Origin: Symbiodinium natans
Lineage: Eukaryota > Sar > Dinophyceae > Suessiales > Symbiodiniaceae
Direction: 5' to 3'
DNA: 64,000 nt
Assembly: GCA_905221605.1 (NCBI GenBank)
Contig: CAJNDS010002403.1
Coordinates: forward strand, 1 to 64,000
The position numbers and the translations under genes were made by a program. Numbering within the stretch: position 1 is the stretch's first letter; each line of letters begins with the position of its first letter. The notes beneath the pieces are model-generated. The model was not told where the DNA came from, did no database searches, and was given only the letters and a program-made list of their open reading frames with translations. Below are positions 1 to 10,809 of this stretch, in pieces.

Positions 1-115
1 CGAGCCAAAAAACGGCTACCGACAACCTTGTCACATGAACCCTGACAAAGCTTGTCACTGTAGGTAGCAACCTTGTCACGTTAGCACGGAATTGTCATGG
101 TAGCCTCTGACTCTG

Positions 116-403
116 AAATCATGTCACCGAGTTCGCACTCCCATATTTGAGCCTCGATGCGTGGGACATAAAACTCGAAAAACTTCATCCCGGAGACATA
201 AGACTTAGAATAAAACTGTGAAAATCCTAAACCCTAGACATCAAAGTCGAAATCAAAACTGTGAAAACCCTAAACCCTAGACATAACACTCGAGAAAAAA
301 ACCTGTGAAAATCCTAAACACTAGACATAAAACTCAAATCATGTCACCGAGTTCGCACTCCCATATTTGAGCCTCAATGCGTGGGACATAAAACTCGGAA
401 AAA
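116..403 (+). repeat. Direct repeat pair of about 66 bp
   Basis: A segment beginning AATCATGTCACCGAGTTCGC occurs at 116-183 and again at 336-403 with one or two differences. Between the copies lie degenerate CCCTAAA-type pieces mixed with ACATAAAACTCG. The first 550 bases otherwise show no convincing coding sequence. Confidence 0.85.
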
Positions 404-539
404 AACTGTGAAAATCCTGAACCCTAGCCCTGCCCTCGCCCAAAAAACTGTGAACACGATTCTTCCCCAACCCTCCCTCGAACTTCTACCTGAAGACATC
501 CTAAACCCTAGCCAGCCTAATCGAAAACATTCCCAGGTC

Positions 540-662
540 TGGTAGCTGCAGGGTTCAGGTTTTCACTGGTTTTGTGCCTTTGCCGACGAAGGACTTGTGC
601 CTTGCCGACGCAGGACTTGCGCCTTGCCGACGAAGGACTTGCGCCTTGCCGACGAAGGGCTG
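540..662 (+). repeat. 22-bp minisatellite, plus orientation
   Basis: Four to five copies of a 22-bp unit reading GCCTTGCCGACGAAGGACTT plus GT. The flank at 540-575 is the reverse complement of the flank of the inverted array at 5.85 kb, so this is part of a larger mobile or duplicated unit. Open frames across it are repeat translations. Confidence 0.85.
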
Positions 663-1244
663 AACTTGCTGTGTGCCCCGCCCATCCCGAAAAATTTTAA
701 GGATACTGGGGCCCGGGGGGTTAGGGGGCCTCAAACCTCGAAACCTCGTGAAGATGATGATGACACTGATGATGCTGCTTGATGATGGTGCTGCGGCCCA
801 TGAACCTTTTCCAAACCTGATTACGATGATACTGATGATGATGACGATGATAGGGCCCACGATGATCCCACGCCTAAAACCCACAGTCATGCGGAGCGCT
901 GAGCTTAAACCCTAAAGCCTAAACCTTGCAGACAGGTTGGCCTCACATCGATCATCGTGGCGGTGTCTTCGCTCGGTGGTTTAGGGGTTTAGGGTTTAGG
1001 GTTTAAGGTTTTTATCGTCGTTGTGGATGTTGCAAAAGTCGTTTCTTGCTGCTCTGTCAAAAGGAGAGCTTGCAAGGAGACGCATGTGATTCTTTGCGCA
1101 TGCAAATTAGTCTGCGAGCTGCCTAGGCTCACTGAGAGAGTTGGGCACGCTTCCAAATCCCCAGACTCCCTCGGAACCTTGGAGCCTGGGAACCTAGGTG
1201 CTGAACCTTGCGACATCCTGGAGCCTTCAATGTGGGAACCCTGA

Positions 1245-1375
1245 CGTGCCTGCACTTCCGTTCAGACCAAGTGGGTGCCGCCGAAGCGTGGCGGACGGGA
1301 AGCTTGAAGAGATGGACTGCGCCTGCCGAAGAGGAAGTATGCGCATCTATGGACCCTCGGAAGGGTTTGGGAGTT
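1245..1375 (+). CDS. Candidate plus-strand exon, unrecognised
   Basis: Between two telomeric tracts there is a unique stretch with an open frame containing CRRSVADGKLEEMDCACRRG. It reads like protein rather than telomere translation, but I recognise no family and cannot fix the splice sites. It would be one of few plus-strand exons in a window dominated by minus-strand ones. Confidence 0.3.
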
Positions 1376-1379
1376 CTTG

Positions 1380-2520
1380 AAGGCTTTAGAGTTTAGGGTT
1401 CAGGGCTTTAGGGGTGTTAGGTGTTTAGGGGTAAGGCTTTAAGGTTTCAGGGGTTTAGGGTTTTGGCGCTTAATTTAGGGTTTATTAGGGCTTTGGAGGT
1501 TTAAAGCTCCAAGGGTTTAGGGGTTTAGGCTATATAAAACCTAAAGCCTTAACCGTTTTAGGTTTAGGTTTTTTTGCCGCCCGCCTAGCTGCACTGTACT
1601 GTCCACATCGCAGGGGTCTGAGGTATTGTCAGAGGGAAGTTACATCGACGGAGTCAGAAACCAGGAGCCGGACTTCAAAGGTGATCCAAATAGCATTGAC
1701 ACACGGGTCTTCAAGTTTGGGTAGCAGGGTGAGGCCAAGCACCGGAAACAGGACCCCATATCGAAAACCCAAGGCGCCGGAGCTCGCATCTCCGAATCGA
1801 AGCATCGGCTCAGTCGGTCTAGGGTTTAGGGTGTAGGGCTTAGGGCACTAAAACCCTACAACGCCAGAGCCCTAAACCACTTAACCCCTAAAGCCTTGAA
1901 CCCCTAAAGCACTCAATTTAAAGCACTAAAGCCTTAAAACCCTGAAGCCCTACAACCCTCGAGCCCTCAGCCCTAAACGTACACCCTAAAACCCTAGAGC
2001 CCCAAACCCCTAAACTTCGACAGCACTAAAAACCCTAAAGCCCTGAAGAAAAACTAAAAGTCTAACACCCCAGAGCCCTAAGCCCCTAAACCCCTAAAAC
2101 CCTTCATTGCAACCCGCACACCCTAAAACCCGCCTAAAGCCCGAAGCCCCCTAAACCCCCAACCCTCCGAGCGCTCCGCACCCTCCGAGCGGCTGTTCCG
2201 CGGATGAAGGGAAGCTCCTGCGTTTCAGCGTTTTGGGGTTTGAATGGGCTTGAGGGATTTTAGGGGCTCGAGGGGTTCAGGCCTTAGGGTCACAGGGCTT
2301 AAGGGGTTTAGGGCTCTAGGGGTTTTAGGGTTGAGCTCAAGTCTGCAGGGCTTTAGGGCTACTTTAGGGCTTGAGGGGTTAAGGGTTTTAGGGTTATAGG
2401 CTTTTAGGGTTATAGGGCTTTCGAGTTTTAGGGCTTTAGGGATTTGATGATTTTTGGGCTTTCAGCGTTTAGGGGTTTAGGTGTTTAGGGCTTTAGGGTT
2501 GGACAGGGGTTAAGGCCCAT
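1380..2520. repeat. Degenerate interstitial telomeric repeat field
   Basis: Heavily diverged TTTAGGG (1380-1560, 2230-2510) and CCCTAAA (1835-2160) units with frequent changes such as CCCTAAAG and GGGCTTTAG. The two orientations face each other. A unique 200-bp island sits inside at about 1600-1830. Confidence 0.9.
1620..1825 (+). CDS. Candidate plus-strand exon or decayed exon
   Basis: A plus frame reads EGSYIDGVRNQEPDFKGDP and DTRVFKFG, then a TAG, then QGEAKHRKQDPIS in the same frame. Composition is protein-like on both sides of the stop. Either a donor lies before the TAG or the exon is broken. No family recognised. Confidence 0.35.
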
Positions 2521-2559
2521 GGAGCCTAAAAGCCCAGGAGCCTGGGAGCCTGACAAGCT

Positions 2560-2712
2560 GGCAATAGTCGTCACCAGGCCACTGAATGGATTGGCGCAGA
2601 TGCAATGGCCAGTCTTGCAGATGCACCCACAATTCTTGGCCAAGTAGTCGCAATGGTTCTCGTCGTATGGCAGGCCGGTGTTGCTGCCGGAGCAGATGAG
2701 GTCACCGGGGCG
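2560..2712 (-). CDS. Cys-rich exon, unrecognised
   Basis: The minus strand reads LICSGSNTGLPYDENHCDYL followed by AKNCGCICKTGHCICANPF, with six cysteines in about 25 residues. The spacing suggests a small extracellular disulfide-rich or zinc-binding module. It is flanked by telomeric repeat on the lower-coordinate side. A neighbouring minus frame at 2720-3031 may be the preceding exon. Confidence 0.5.
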
Positions 2713-2719
2713 ATGAACC

Positions 2720-3031
2720 TCAACAGAAACTCTTGCTCAGCTGTGAAGAGACAGTCAAGTGCTCAACCCCTGGATTCTTAAACCGCCTAATGCTGTAAGA
2801 CACGTGTGCTCCTACGAAATAGCTCAGTTCGACCCGCCCGGCGCCGGCCCCAGACATGCGCCTGAAGACCAGGAAGCAGGCCAGGATGAAGATCGCCTGC
2901 GTCAACCAGGTTTCATGCTTCGGCAAATCTACCATAGCTCCTAGGCTGCTGCAGTGCTGCACTCTCTCAGCAAGACCCTTTCGCACGCGTGCTGGCAGCG
3001 CATAGGCATGGGTGCAGGCAACATGGGTCAC
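2720..3031 (-). CDS. Candidate exon with a hydrophobic segment
   Basis: A minus-strand open frame of 103 codons includes TWLTQAIFILACFLVFRRM, a plausible membrane segment. Start and splice sites are not resolved, and I recognise no domain. It lies just upstream, in transcription order, of the Cys-rich exon at 2560-2712. Confidence 0.35.
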   Translation of the reverse strand: MTHVACTHAYALPARVRKGLAERVQHCSSLGAMVDLPKHETWLTQAIFILACFLVFRRMSGAGAGRVELSYFVGAHVSYSIRRFKNPGVEHLTVSSQLSKSFC

Positions 3032-3379
3032 AGGATATGGAGTCTGCTTGTCCTAGCCTGAGGTGGTTCTCAGAGGCACGCAAGGTGTGACAAGCTGGGA
3101 AACAAGATGTACAGTGACCACGCCGCCGCAATTCCAAAATTCTGCTGGCCGGCTTGAAATCGGCCAGGCTGCCCCTCTGTGTCGGGCAAGATCCGAGGTG
3201 CCTGGGAGCCTGGGCCTTGGAGCCATATTACAACTAATTTGTATTAACTACCGCTGAACCCTAAACCTTAAACGCTAAACCCTAGACCCTAGGCCCGAGA
3301 CTCTAAACCCTAAACCCTAAACCCTATAAACTCCTTAACCCTAAACCCAAACCCCAAACCCAACAAAACCCAGGACCTA

Positions 3380-3704
3380 CTCCGCGGATCTCGTGGAAGT
3401 CGTGCGCTGTGCACGTTCGAGTTGCCGGGTCCATGATGAGCATCTGCACATCGTCAGTTGGAATGGCCTGCCCAATGCGTCCAGTGCGCGGCCCCACTTG
3501 AGTACAAGTGGCACGCGCTTCCAGACAATGGCACGCTCCTTGGAGGGGATTTTGATGTTTGAGGCATAAGTCTTGGGCTGCAAAATTACTGAGTATATCA
3601 TTTTGGCAAGGCCTGGGGGGGGGGGGCCCAGCCGTCCCGTGGACCACACACAATGTCTCAAAAGACTGCAAAGAATAGGTCAACTGGTAGCTCGGCGTTG
3701 ACAT
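3380..3704 (-). CDS. Candidate exon, unrecognised
   Basis: A minus frame contains GQAIPTDDVQMLIMDPATRT and AHDFHEIRG before running into CCCTAAA repeat at 3250-3365. The second half reads like real protein. The first half crosses a G homopolymer at about 3617-3628 and is less certain. Confidence 0.4.
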
Positions 3705-3799
3705 ATTGCGCCCGAAGCAACATGACCTTCAAACATGATGTTCAACAACAACTTGCAAAACACAGCCCCAGGGTCCAGTGTGTATCAGTCTAAGAAAAG

Positions 3800-5530
3800 G
3801 CAAAAGTCGTCGCCGTCGCCCAGGTAGGTGAAGCTCACCTCACGCTTCTTCGAGAACCTAAAATCCTCCAACCCCTCGTCGAGGTCGCCCTTCAGCACCT
3901 CGCAGAACGGCCCAGGTAGGCGAAGCTCACCTCACGCTTCTTCGACAACCTAAAATCCTCCAACCCCTCGTCGAGGTCGCCCTTTAGCACCTCGCAGAAT
4001 GGCATCATCACCGGTGTGACGAACTTCTTGGTGGCATTCGCAAGGGCCGGCACCATCGAAATGGTATAGAAAAACCCGGAATCCGTCGCCCAAAGCGAGC
4101 GGCCTGGGCTTGACTCCACCCCATCGCAAGGCAGCCTCTCACAGTACTGAGCGAAGCCGTTCTCCACTGGGGTCGCAACAGTGCCACCCCGTTTCAACAC
4201 ATGGCACACAGCCGCACCACAGTACAAGTGAATAAGCCAAGTTACAGAAGGATGTTGTTGCAGACGGCCAGCCGCACTCCACACTTGGAAAGAGTGGCTT
4301 CCAACTCCTCAGTGAATCGCTCGCGGAGGAAACTGGCCTCGAGCATGGCCTTGTTCCTCTGCTCATGAGAGGCACTTCCCACCGGCGCACTTCGCGGCAC
4401 CGTTGCCATGAACCCGCAGCGACTCAGAAACGAGGATGCAAACGTCAGGACATCTTGGTCGTAGGCCGACATGGACAAGAGTAACCCGTCCGAGCCGACA
4501 GGCAGAGTCCATCCTGTCCATGAAGGATCCGTGTCCTTGGCTCAAATCAGCTCAGTCAGACATGTTCTACTGCAACCCTACATCCTACAAACCCTAACCC
4601 TAAACCAACGTCCCCAAAAAATGACAATCTGCGCCACCCTCGATCTTGCCAGGCTTCGAAGGCTCGCAGAAAGAACCCTCGCGCCGCACCGTTCGCTATG
4701 TAAGGAAACAAGATGAGGCGGCAGTGCTTGGTGTCAGGCGGGCACAGGAACTGATCCAGGAGCTCCCGCACGCAACAGGCCACCTTCGTACTGGTTTTAT
4801 TTCCATTATGATGGCTTGCTACAACTTCAACTGGCACGGGCTACCGGTCTATACTGACAAGACACGACAGCATACACCTGCGGCGTGCCATTCTGCGGCG
4901 GCATGGGCCGCGCCACATCCTGAAGCTTCGGAAGGAGCTCCACATCTTCCCAGGGGAAATCTGGGTTGACACAAGTCTTCATCATTACAGTTTCTGGCCA
5001 GGTTTGAAGAAAAGATCCCGATATCTACAAAAACTCACAACGGTCTCGGCTGTCGAGGTACAGGCCGCCACACCGTAATCTTCGTCGAAGCTGCCGTCTG
5101 GCAAGAAGGAGCTGCGATAGGCGTTGAAACCTGCCAGCGCCCATGTGAACTGCTCCTTGGTGTTGTAGCGGTCTTTCAGCAGCTCAGGGGCCTGCTTCAA
5201 GTGCCTGGCCAGAGCCGGGAATCTCAAATTGCGGTTGTTTAGTTTATTGCTGGCTCCTGAAGACGACCCAGAAACACAAGTGCTCAATCAAGCCAATGTG
5301 CAAATAGTGGTACTGGAGGTCCGCAGCTTTGAAACGCAGCGTCTGCGGCTTCACGACTGCTTGGAGGGCTGGGGGGATCTGGGCGGCACCCTCGTCAGGC
5401 TCAACCAACAAGCTCGCCGAAGACTCCGTCACCACGTCAGCCAGAGAGTTTGAGAGCCTTGGACCACACGAGCAGCGGCAGGTTGCAGGCTTGTGCCCAA
5501 GCTTGACAGTACCACGCTGCAACTGTGTCT
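3800..5530 (-). CDS. Multi-exon minus-strand gene, unrecognised
   Basis: Several protein-like blocks follow one another on the minus strand: 5522-5244 (SASLLVEPDEGAAQIPPALQ), 5230-5000 (KEQFTWALAGFNAYRSSFLP, then a Cys/Thr-rich end), 4790-4650 (LLDQFLCPPDTKHCRL) and 4130-3830 (ATKKFVTPVMMPFCEVLKGD). The NTKEQFTWALAGFNAYRSS block weakly recalls the helical part of SETD3/Rubisco-methyltransferase-type SET proteins, but no catalytic SET motif was found, so no function is assigned. Only a short telomeric-like tract (4575-4600) interrupts it. A 92-bp tandem duplication lies at its downstream end. Confidence 0.4.
3819..4002 (-). repeat. 92-bp tandem duplication inside coding sequence
   Basis: Copies 3819-3910 and 3911-4002 differ at only a few positions. 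On the minus strand each encodes the block around FCEVLKGDLDEGLEDFRLSK. Because 92 is not a multiple of three, reading straight through both copies changes frame, so either one copy is intronic or the gene is disrupted. Confidence 0.85.
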
Positions 5531-5797
5531 GACTGCACTAGGACCACTAGGAACCACAGCTGGCCACGCCTTCCCAGCCGGAGGAAGACGGCAGGCAGGA
5601 TGAGCAGGAGGGAATGGGACAGGCTTCACTGAGGCTTGGGATCTTTGTGCCTTCTCTGGGTTACGATGATGTAAGCCTTGGAACCTGAGTGCCTGCGCGG
5701 ACGGGCCCTGGTTCTGATTGACGGCTACTGACCGCAGCCCCAAAAAAATTAAAAATCCTCCAAGCTGGCACCAAGTGAACATTTAGTTAAATGTTCA

Positions 5798-6002
5798 GGA
5801 CCTTCGTCGGCAAAGCACAAGTCCTTCGTCGGCAAGGCACAAGTCCTTCGTCGGCAAAGGCACAAAACCAGTGAAAAACTGAACCCTGGAGCAACCAGAC
5901 CAGTGAAAAACCTGAACCCTAGCCCCGCGACGAGCAAATGTGCCTTGCCGACGAAGGACTTGTGCCTTGCCGACGAAGGACTTGTGCCTTGCCGACGAAG
6001 GG
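5798..6002. repeat. Inverted pair of 22-bp minisatellite arrays
   Basis: About three minus-oriented units (5798-5860) and about three plus-oriented units (5940-6002) of the same 22-bp sequence as at 560-662. They flank a spacer containing two versions of CCAGTGAAAAACCTGAACCC. The spacer/array junction at 5850-5890 is the reverse complement of 540-575. Confidence 0.85.
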
Positions 6003-6019
6003 GTTTAACATTTAAATAT

Positions 6020-6070
6020 ATGTAGTAGGAGAGGTTTAGGGTTTAGGGTTTAGGGTTTAGGGTTTAGGGT
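6020..6070 (+). repeat. Interstitial telomeric repeat, TTTAGGG
   Basis: Five nearly perfect TTTAGGG units directly after the minisatellite. A matching CCCTAAA/CCCTAAG tract lies at 6690-6790. Confidence 0.9.
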
Positions 6071-6309
6071 TGTGAATTTAGCTGTTCCTGAGGGAGTATA
6101 GTAACCAAAAAACTCAGAAACTCTTTCCAGCTACCCCTGCGACTCTGTCATCCACCTGCAGAACGGACTGCTTTCTGTCCGTTGTTCGCACTCCCTATAC
6201 GACCTCGCACCTTAGTTGTCCAGTATGCTGGGGAAACTAAAGGTTAACCCTTTGGGATTATACAGGGATGATAACCCCCCCCCCCCCAGGAAAGGTCAAA
6301 GGTTACTAC

Positions 6310-6372
6310 AACTAAGGCACTGCTGCACTTCGCGGAGACAATCTTCGGAAGATCAATATCGCGGATCTGCCG
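6310..6372 (-). CDS. Candidate short exon
   Basis: The minus strand reads IRDIDLPKIVSAKCSSAL. It sits close to a family-2 inverted-repeat element at 6401-6500. Too short to assign. Confidence 0.3.
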
Positions 6373-6400
6373 CATGCCATCTGGATTGTAGGGGCTCTGC

Positions 6401-6500
6401 TCCTTGGTAGCCTAGCAACCATATTAGAGTAAGGGCACCTTTTTTTGGGTTGGTTACTGTATAAGGGAACCGTGAACGAAATGAAGTAAAGGGGCTACCG
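6401..6500. mobile_element. Inverted-repeat element, family 2
   Basis: Ends CCTTGGTAGCCTAGCAACCA and the reverse-complement-like GGGGCTACCGAGG, with the family core AGGGCACC, TTTTTGGGTTGGTTAC and ATAAGGGAACC. About 100 bp, non-coding, MITE-like. Other copies lie at 7.9, 31.4, 41.7, 53.2, 54.1 and 59.4 kb. Confidence 0.7.
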
Positions 6501-6799
6501 AGGCTCTGTTTCCATGAAGGGGAAGTCGTTGGATGACGAGAGGACAGTGATATCCTGCTTGGACATGTCCGCCAAATGTGTTGCGCAGATGTGGAGATAG
6601 GCCAACGGATCCTCCAAGGGTTTAAGAAGCAGCGACGGCTGTACACACAATAACAACCAACTCGCGTTGCGTCAGTACATACATGTCCAATAAACCCTAA
6701 ACCCTAAACATTAAGCCCTAAACCCTAAACCTAAACCCTAAGCCCTAAGCCCTAAGCCCTCAACCCTAAACCCTAAGCCCTAAGCCCTAAACTATACTT

Positions 6800-7870
6800 G
6801 CTGCTGCCATTGATGAGACCAAGCCCAAGGAGCTTCATACAGCACAAAGAAGCATACTTGGCAGGTGAAATCTGATGACGTTAAGGGTTAAGGTTTAGGG
6901 TTTAGGGTGTAGCTAGAAACATGTTCACGTGTGATGTATGATCGTAACTTACACCTGTTAGCGAACACAGCGTTATTCATTTCGTCTCAAAAGAAGCCTC
7001 CTCCCCCTCCAAAAAAAAAAACTATGCCTTAAGCGGCTTTTGGGCTTCTTCTGTAGCCTCTTTGCTGAATGAAGGCATATGGAATGCGCGCTTTATCAAG
7101 CGAACTGACCGAGGAAAAACTGCATGCAGAAACCCATGACATCTTCATCTTTTTCCCCAAGGGTCAATTCATTCACCTCTCTTTCTCATCGACTCGTGTG
7201 AATGGAAGAGATTGCAGAAGGAAAGGCGCATTGGCAGTGAGTGAACAAAGCCTGCGAATTCACCCAACAAGAGGGGCTCCTGTTCACGGGAAGATTCATG
7301 AGCTGAATGGCGTGTCTTGGCGAGCGAAAGGTGATAAGGCGAGGCTGGAGGTGCTTTCAGGGTTGGTTGTCCAGTTGGTGTGACGGATGCCAGGATAGAA
7401 AACCCTAAACCCTAAACCCTAAACCGTAAACCCAATGTTGGATGAGAGGATGAATCTGATGTAGAGTTTGGAGTATGAGCCCACAGTTCAGTTCCTTAGG
7501 ATTAAGTTTACAGCCTTACTAATCTAGTTCATGGTTGACACAGTATGAAAAATCGACATTTCTCTTACTTATCGGTTTTAAGTACCCTTGATGTTAACCC
7601 CCCCACTACGACAAAGTAATGGTATAACAGAAAGGGGAATGAATGATTGAAAGGGTTTTGGGGAATTACTGTAGTTTCATTGCATAGGCAACGTGAGGGA
7701 GTGCGACTAGTACTTAGTCCGACCCCTATATTCCAAACGGCCCAGTGTCAGACAAAACATATGTTCAGGATATTTGAGGTAGCACTAAGCAAGGAGTGGC
7801 AACTGAACACAGGCGCAAATGCAAGGACGTAAAACATGGCCCTGAGTTGGTATTCAGTGTAGATATCCAT
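6800..7870. other. Mostly unique stretch with no firm gene
   Basis: A plus ORF at 7069-7383 (105 codons, containing FIFFPKGQFIHLSFSSTR) is possible but has no recognised domain and no splice context. Short TTTAGGG tracts lie near 6890-6910 and 7400-7430. A C run sits near 7600. I see nothing else that can be supported. Confidence 0.4.
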
Positions 7871-7873
7871 TCT

Positions 7874-7982
7874 AGGTTGCCCAGTAACCTAGGATGAAAA
7901 CGGGTGCCCTTTTTTGCTTAAAGGGGCTTATAAGGGAACCTAAACCTACCAAAAGGGAATAAGGGCACTACTGGGCATCCTA
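7874..7982. mobile_element. Inverted-repeat element, family 2 (CTAGGATGCCCAGTA subtype)
   Basis: The left end AGGTTGCCCAGTAACCTAGG and right end CTACTGGGCATCCTAG flank the family core GGGTGCCC, TTTTTTGCTTAAAGGGG and ATAAGGGAACC. A truncated right end, CACTACTGGGCATCCTAG, reappears at 9329-9346 exactly at the edge of an exon of gene X. Confidence 0.7.
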
Positions 7983-8235
7983 GCATTGCACCTGAGAAGA
8001 GACCAGGTCCTAAACAAAAAAACATGTTGCACAAGACGCGCTTGAACAACATCCCAAAAGTGCTGAAGAATACTTCGCCGACATACGAGAATGACCAACA
8101 GAAGCCGTAAGATTAAAATTAGGTCACCGCTCGACAAAAGTTAAATGACAGCAGGGGGTTAAAATTGAGTAACTTAGGGGTTTAGGATTTAGGGCTTGAT
8201 CATGCTGGATTTGCACCGAGGTTCTGTCGTCATAC

Positions 8236-10333
8236 CAGATGGGTTCGCCAAGAAAACGGGCTCTACATCTCCAGCTGGGTCCACATACATCAGCAAGCCT
8301 TTCTCGGAGTAGGCCGTGAACAGGGCTGCACCATTCCATAAACCCACCAAGCCGCCTGCCCTGGGATTGAAGTTGAAGCCATGCTTCAGGAGATTGATAA
8401 TGCGTGGTGGTGCAGGGGGGAAGTGCCCATGGGTAACGTCGAAAACGCCAACGTGTGAATCAGCGACATCGTTGAAATAGATGTACTGGTGGCCGGTGGT
8501 GTCGTCGGTTGCAATGTCAATGTAGAAGGGCTTAGCTCCTGCTGCGATAGGGAAACTTTTCCAACAGCCGTCGAGGTTCACGCAGTTTGCTGGGTTCTGC
8601 AAGACGCCGATGCTTCCAGCGCCCTTGAAGGTGATGTAGATGTTCCCTTTCTTGTCCAAGGTCAGTGTGTGTGGGGCTGCGCAATCCATCACGTCCATGC
8701 CATATGCTGAAGCATCCATGTCCTGTGCCATCTCCAAGCCCAACTTTTGGCATGGAATAAAGTAGATCTCCACGATCTTGAAGCTCGCTAGGTCGAGCAC
8801 AGCAATGGCATCCAAAATTGCAGTGTGAGGTATGCAAACTTTATGGCACTGCCAGTGTCGGCATGGACACGCATTGCGTGCAGTCCACCCTGCGTCAAGT
8901 CCTAGACTTTGAAGTAGCCAGGGAGAAAAACACATCTATACTTGTATTTCATAATGGTTCCTTTCAGGATCAGGTTAAAAAAAGTAGAAAAGTATGGTAC
9001 TCCAAACCCAGGAGTCTGAGCTTTTTAGCTTACGACTTCGCAACTTCTGGTGCACGGCGTTGCTGCCGACCATGTCACCCAAATAAGCCTAGGTTGTCCA
9101 GTAGGGTTTAGGGTTTAGGGTTTAGCTTTAGGGTTTAGGGTTTAGGATTAAGGGCGCTCCTTTGATGCTTACAAAGAGGTTTTGCAGGGAACCTCAACCC
9201 CGCTGAAAAGGGAAGGTCCGAGTTAAACCCTAAGCCCTGAACCCTAAACCCCAAACCCGAAACCCTAAACCCTAAACCCTAAACCCTGAACCCTGAACCC
9301 TAAACCCTAAACCCTAAACCCTAAAGGGCACTACTGGGCATCCTAGATGCGGATTCAAGCTCGAGGTTGTCGTTGGTGAGGAACACGGCATCCTGGCTGG
9401 TTCTTAGTAGGGAGAGCGGTTTAGGGTTTAGGGTTTAGGGTCTAGGGGGAGAATGAGGAAACCATCATCCACCAAAATGGTGGTTTCCGCTGTTAGGGGT
9501 TACCTTTCTGGGGTCCTGATTATAAGGGAATCCTACTATTTGTGGGTCTACTTTTAGGGGGTCTCTTATTTTCGTACACTCCCATGTATACCCTTCAAGG
9601 GATTGTGTAGCGTACCTTGTTCCCACATTCCCTGAGTACCGAATTCCCCCATTCCCTACCCTAAACCCTAAACCCTAAACCCTAAACCCTAAACCCTAAA
9701 CCCTGAACCCTGAACCCTGAACCCTGAACCCTGAACCGATTGCCCCTACTAAGAACCCAGGGCTCCTTGTCCACCTTCTTTCGCTGGGAGCGGGTCAAGA
9801 CGGAGGCCGGGGCTTGTCTCGTCAAGTAGAAGACGTCGAGTTCGACACCCTGTGCAAACTCATGCAAAGAGCCTGGCAAGGGTTTAGGGTTTAGGGTTTA
9901 GGGTTTAGGGTTTGGGGTTCAGGGTTCAGGGTTGAGGGTTTAGGGTTTAGGGTTAAGAGCCTGGCAAGGAAAGGTTCTGAGTCTTCTCCCCCTGAATCAA
10001 TGGTAGCTCCAGTTCCTGCACCAAACTCACGCGCCACTTGTGGGGCACGGCGCGCCCTGCAGGGTCGAGCAAGCGATCGGACTGGAAATAGAAGCGGGGA
10101 GTACGATGGTTCCGGTAGTTGCACTCTGATGGCACGCCTGTAATGTTTTCAAGCTGTTGCGGAACCTGTGGCCCCACCGAATTGACGAACTCTTGCGTGT
10201 GGCGTAGAATCTGTAGCAGCGGCATTTCCTCATTCTGAAGTCCCTGCCCACACGTCTCTGGATCTGCAGCCGCCGCCAGCAACAGCAGCAACGACACCAA
10301 GCAGACCGAGCGAGCACCGAAGTGTGGGTTCAT
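8236..10333 (-). CDS. Gene X: secreted protein with beta-propeller-like exon
   Basis: Exon 1 is 10333-9961, starting at an ATG with a clear signal peptide (Arg-Ser-Val-Cys followed by LVSLLLLLAAAA). Exon 2 is 9872-9757 and exon 3 is 9392 to about 9346. Intron 1 (9960-9873, 88 nt) is GC-AG and is almost pure telomeric repeat; intron 2 (9756-9393) is GT-AG, with GGTTCTTAGTAGGG at its start and CCCTACTAAGAACC near its end. The large exon from about 8889 to 8236 reads PHTLTLDKKGNIYITFKGAG, KPFYIDIATDD and GGLVGLWNGAALFTAYSEKG, typical of NHL/SMP-30/Vgb-like propeller blades, and ends before a GTATG donor. Assigning that exon to the same gene is inference from order and strand. The frame changes near 8825 (GLHAMRVHADTGSAIKF into HTAILDAIAVLDLASF), so an undetected small intron or a frameshift lies there. 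Enzymatic activity cannot be claimed. Confidence 0.65.
9487..9590. mobile_element. Inverted-repeat element, family 3
   Basis: Core GGGGTCCTGATTATAAGGGA, CCTACTATTTGTGGGTCTA and TCTTATTTTCGTACACTCCC matches copies at 11.5, 16.7, 18.5 and 50.6 kb. It lies inside intron 2 of gene X. Confidence 0.7.
9867..9969 (-). repeat. Telomeric-repeat intron with 15-bp flanking duplication
   Basis: The minus strand carries CCTTGCCAGGCTCTT at 9969-9955 and again at 9881-9867. Between them lie about ten CCCTAAA-type units. Splicing CCAG|GCTC to CCAG|GCTC removes 88 nt, including one copy, and restores the frame SLPGS to LHEFAQG. Unspliced, the frame hits TAA immediately after the first copy. Confidence 0.85.
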
Positions 10334-10760
10334 GGGCTTCCACCACCACGGACGGGACCAGGGAGGACCTGCTTGAACCGAGAGGCGAGTCTTCTAGAAA
10401 AAGCGTGTCCTGTATGAGGCCAGGTGAAGGCACACCACCCAGCGTGGTCACTCTAAACACGGCATGCGGAGTGCAATTTGCGCTTCCTTCTCACAGCTCG
10501 GAGACAGAATGCAATGCGCCTCCTGCCTAAGGCAAGCGGACCAATGGAAAGCTGAGCCCAGCATTCTGGGGTTCTAAGGCTGAGGCCTCGAGCTATATAG
10601 CCTAAGTCAACGGATTTGAAGATTGGCTTCTGTGTGGAGGCCTTGAAAGCCCGGCAGGTGCCAAGGCCACGAACAGCGGGAGTTTTCGGAGTTGGGGTCT
10701 GGAACTCTGCTCATCAGCCCCCAATGGTTTCTCAAATTCGATGAGACTCAAACCCTAAAC
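10334..10760. other. Upstream region of gene X
   Basis: No telomeric repeat from 10334 to about 10740, unlike most of the window. It should hold the 5' leader and trans-splice acceptor of gene X. I see no TATA box (dinoflagellates often lack one) and no copy of the spliced-leader sequence. A short CCCTAAA/CCCTAGA tract follows at 10748-10785. Confidence 0.4.
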
Positions 10761-10809
10761 CCTAGACCCTAGACCCTAAACCCTAAGAGTCCTGTGAGGA
10801 TCTCGGGCG

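Noticed and set aside
540-6002. 22-bp repeats as a CRISPR array
   Set aside because: Units are contiguous with no spacers, no cas genes are present, and the sequence is eukaryotic.
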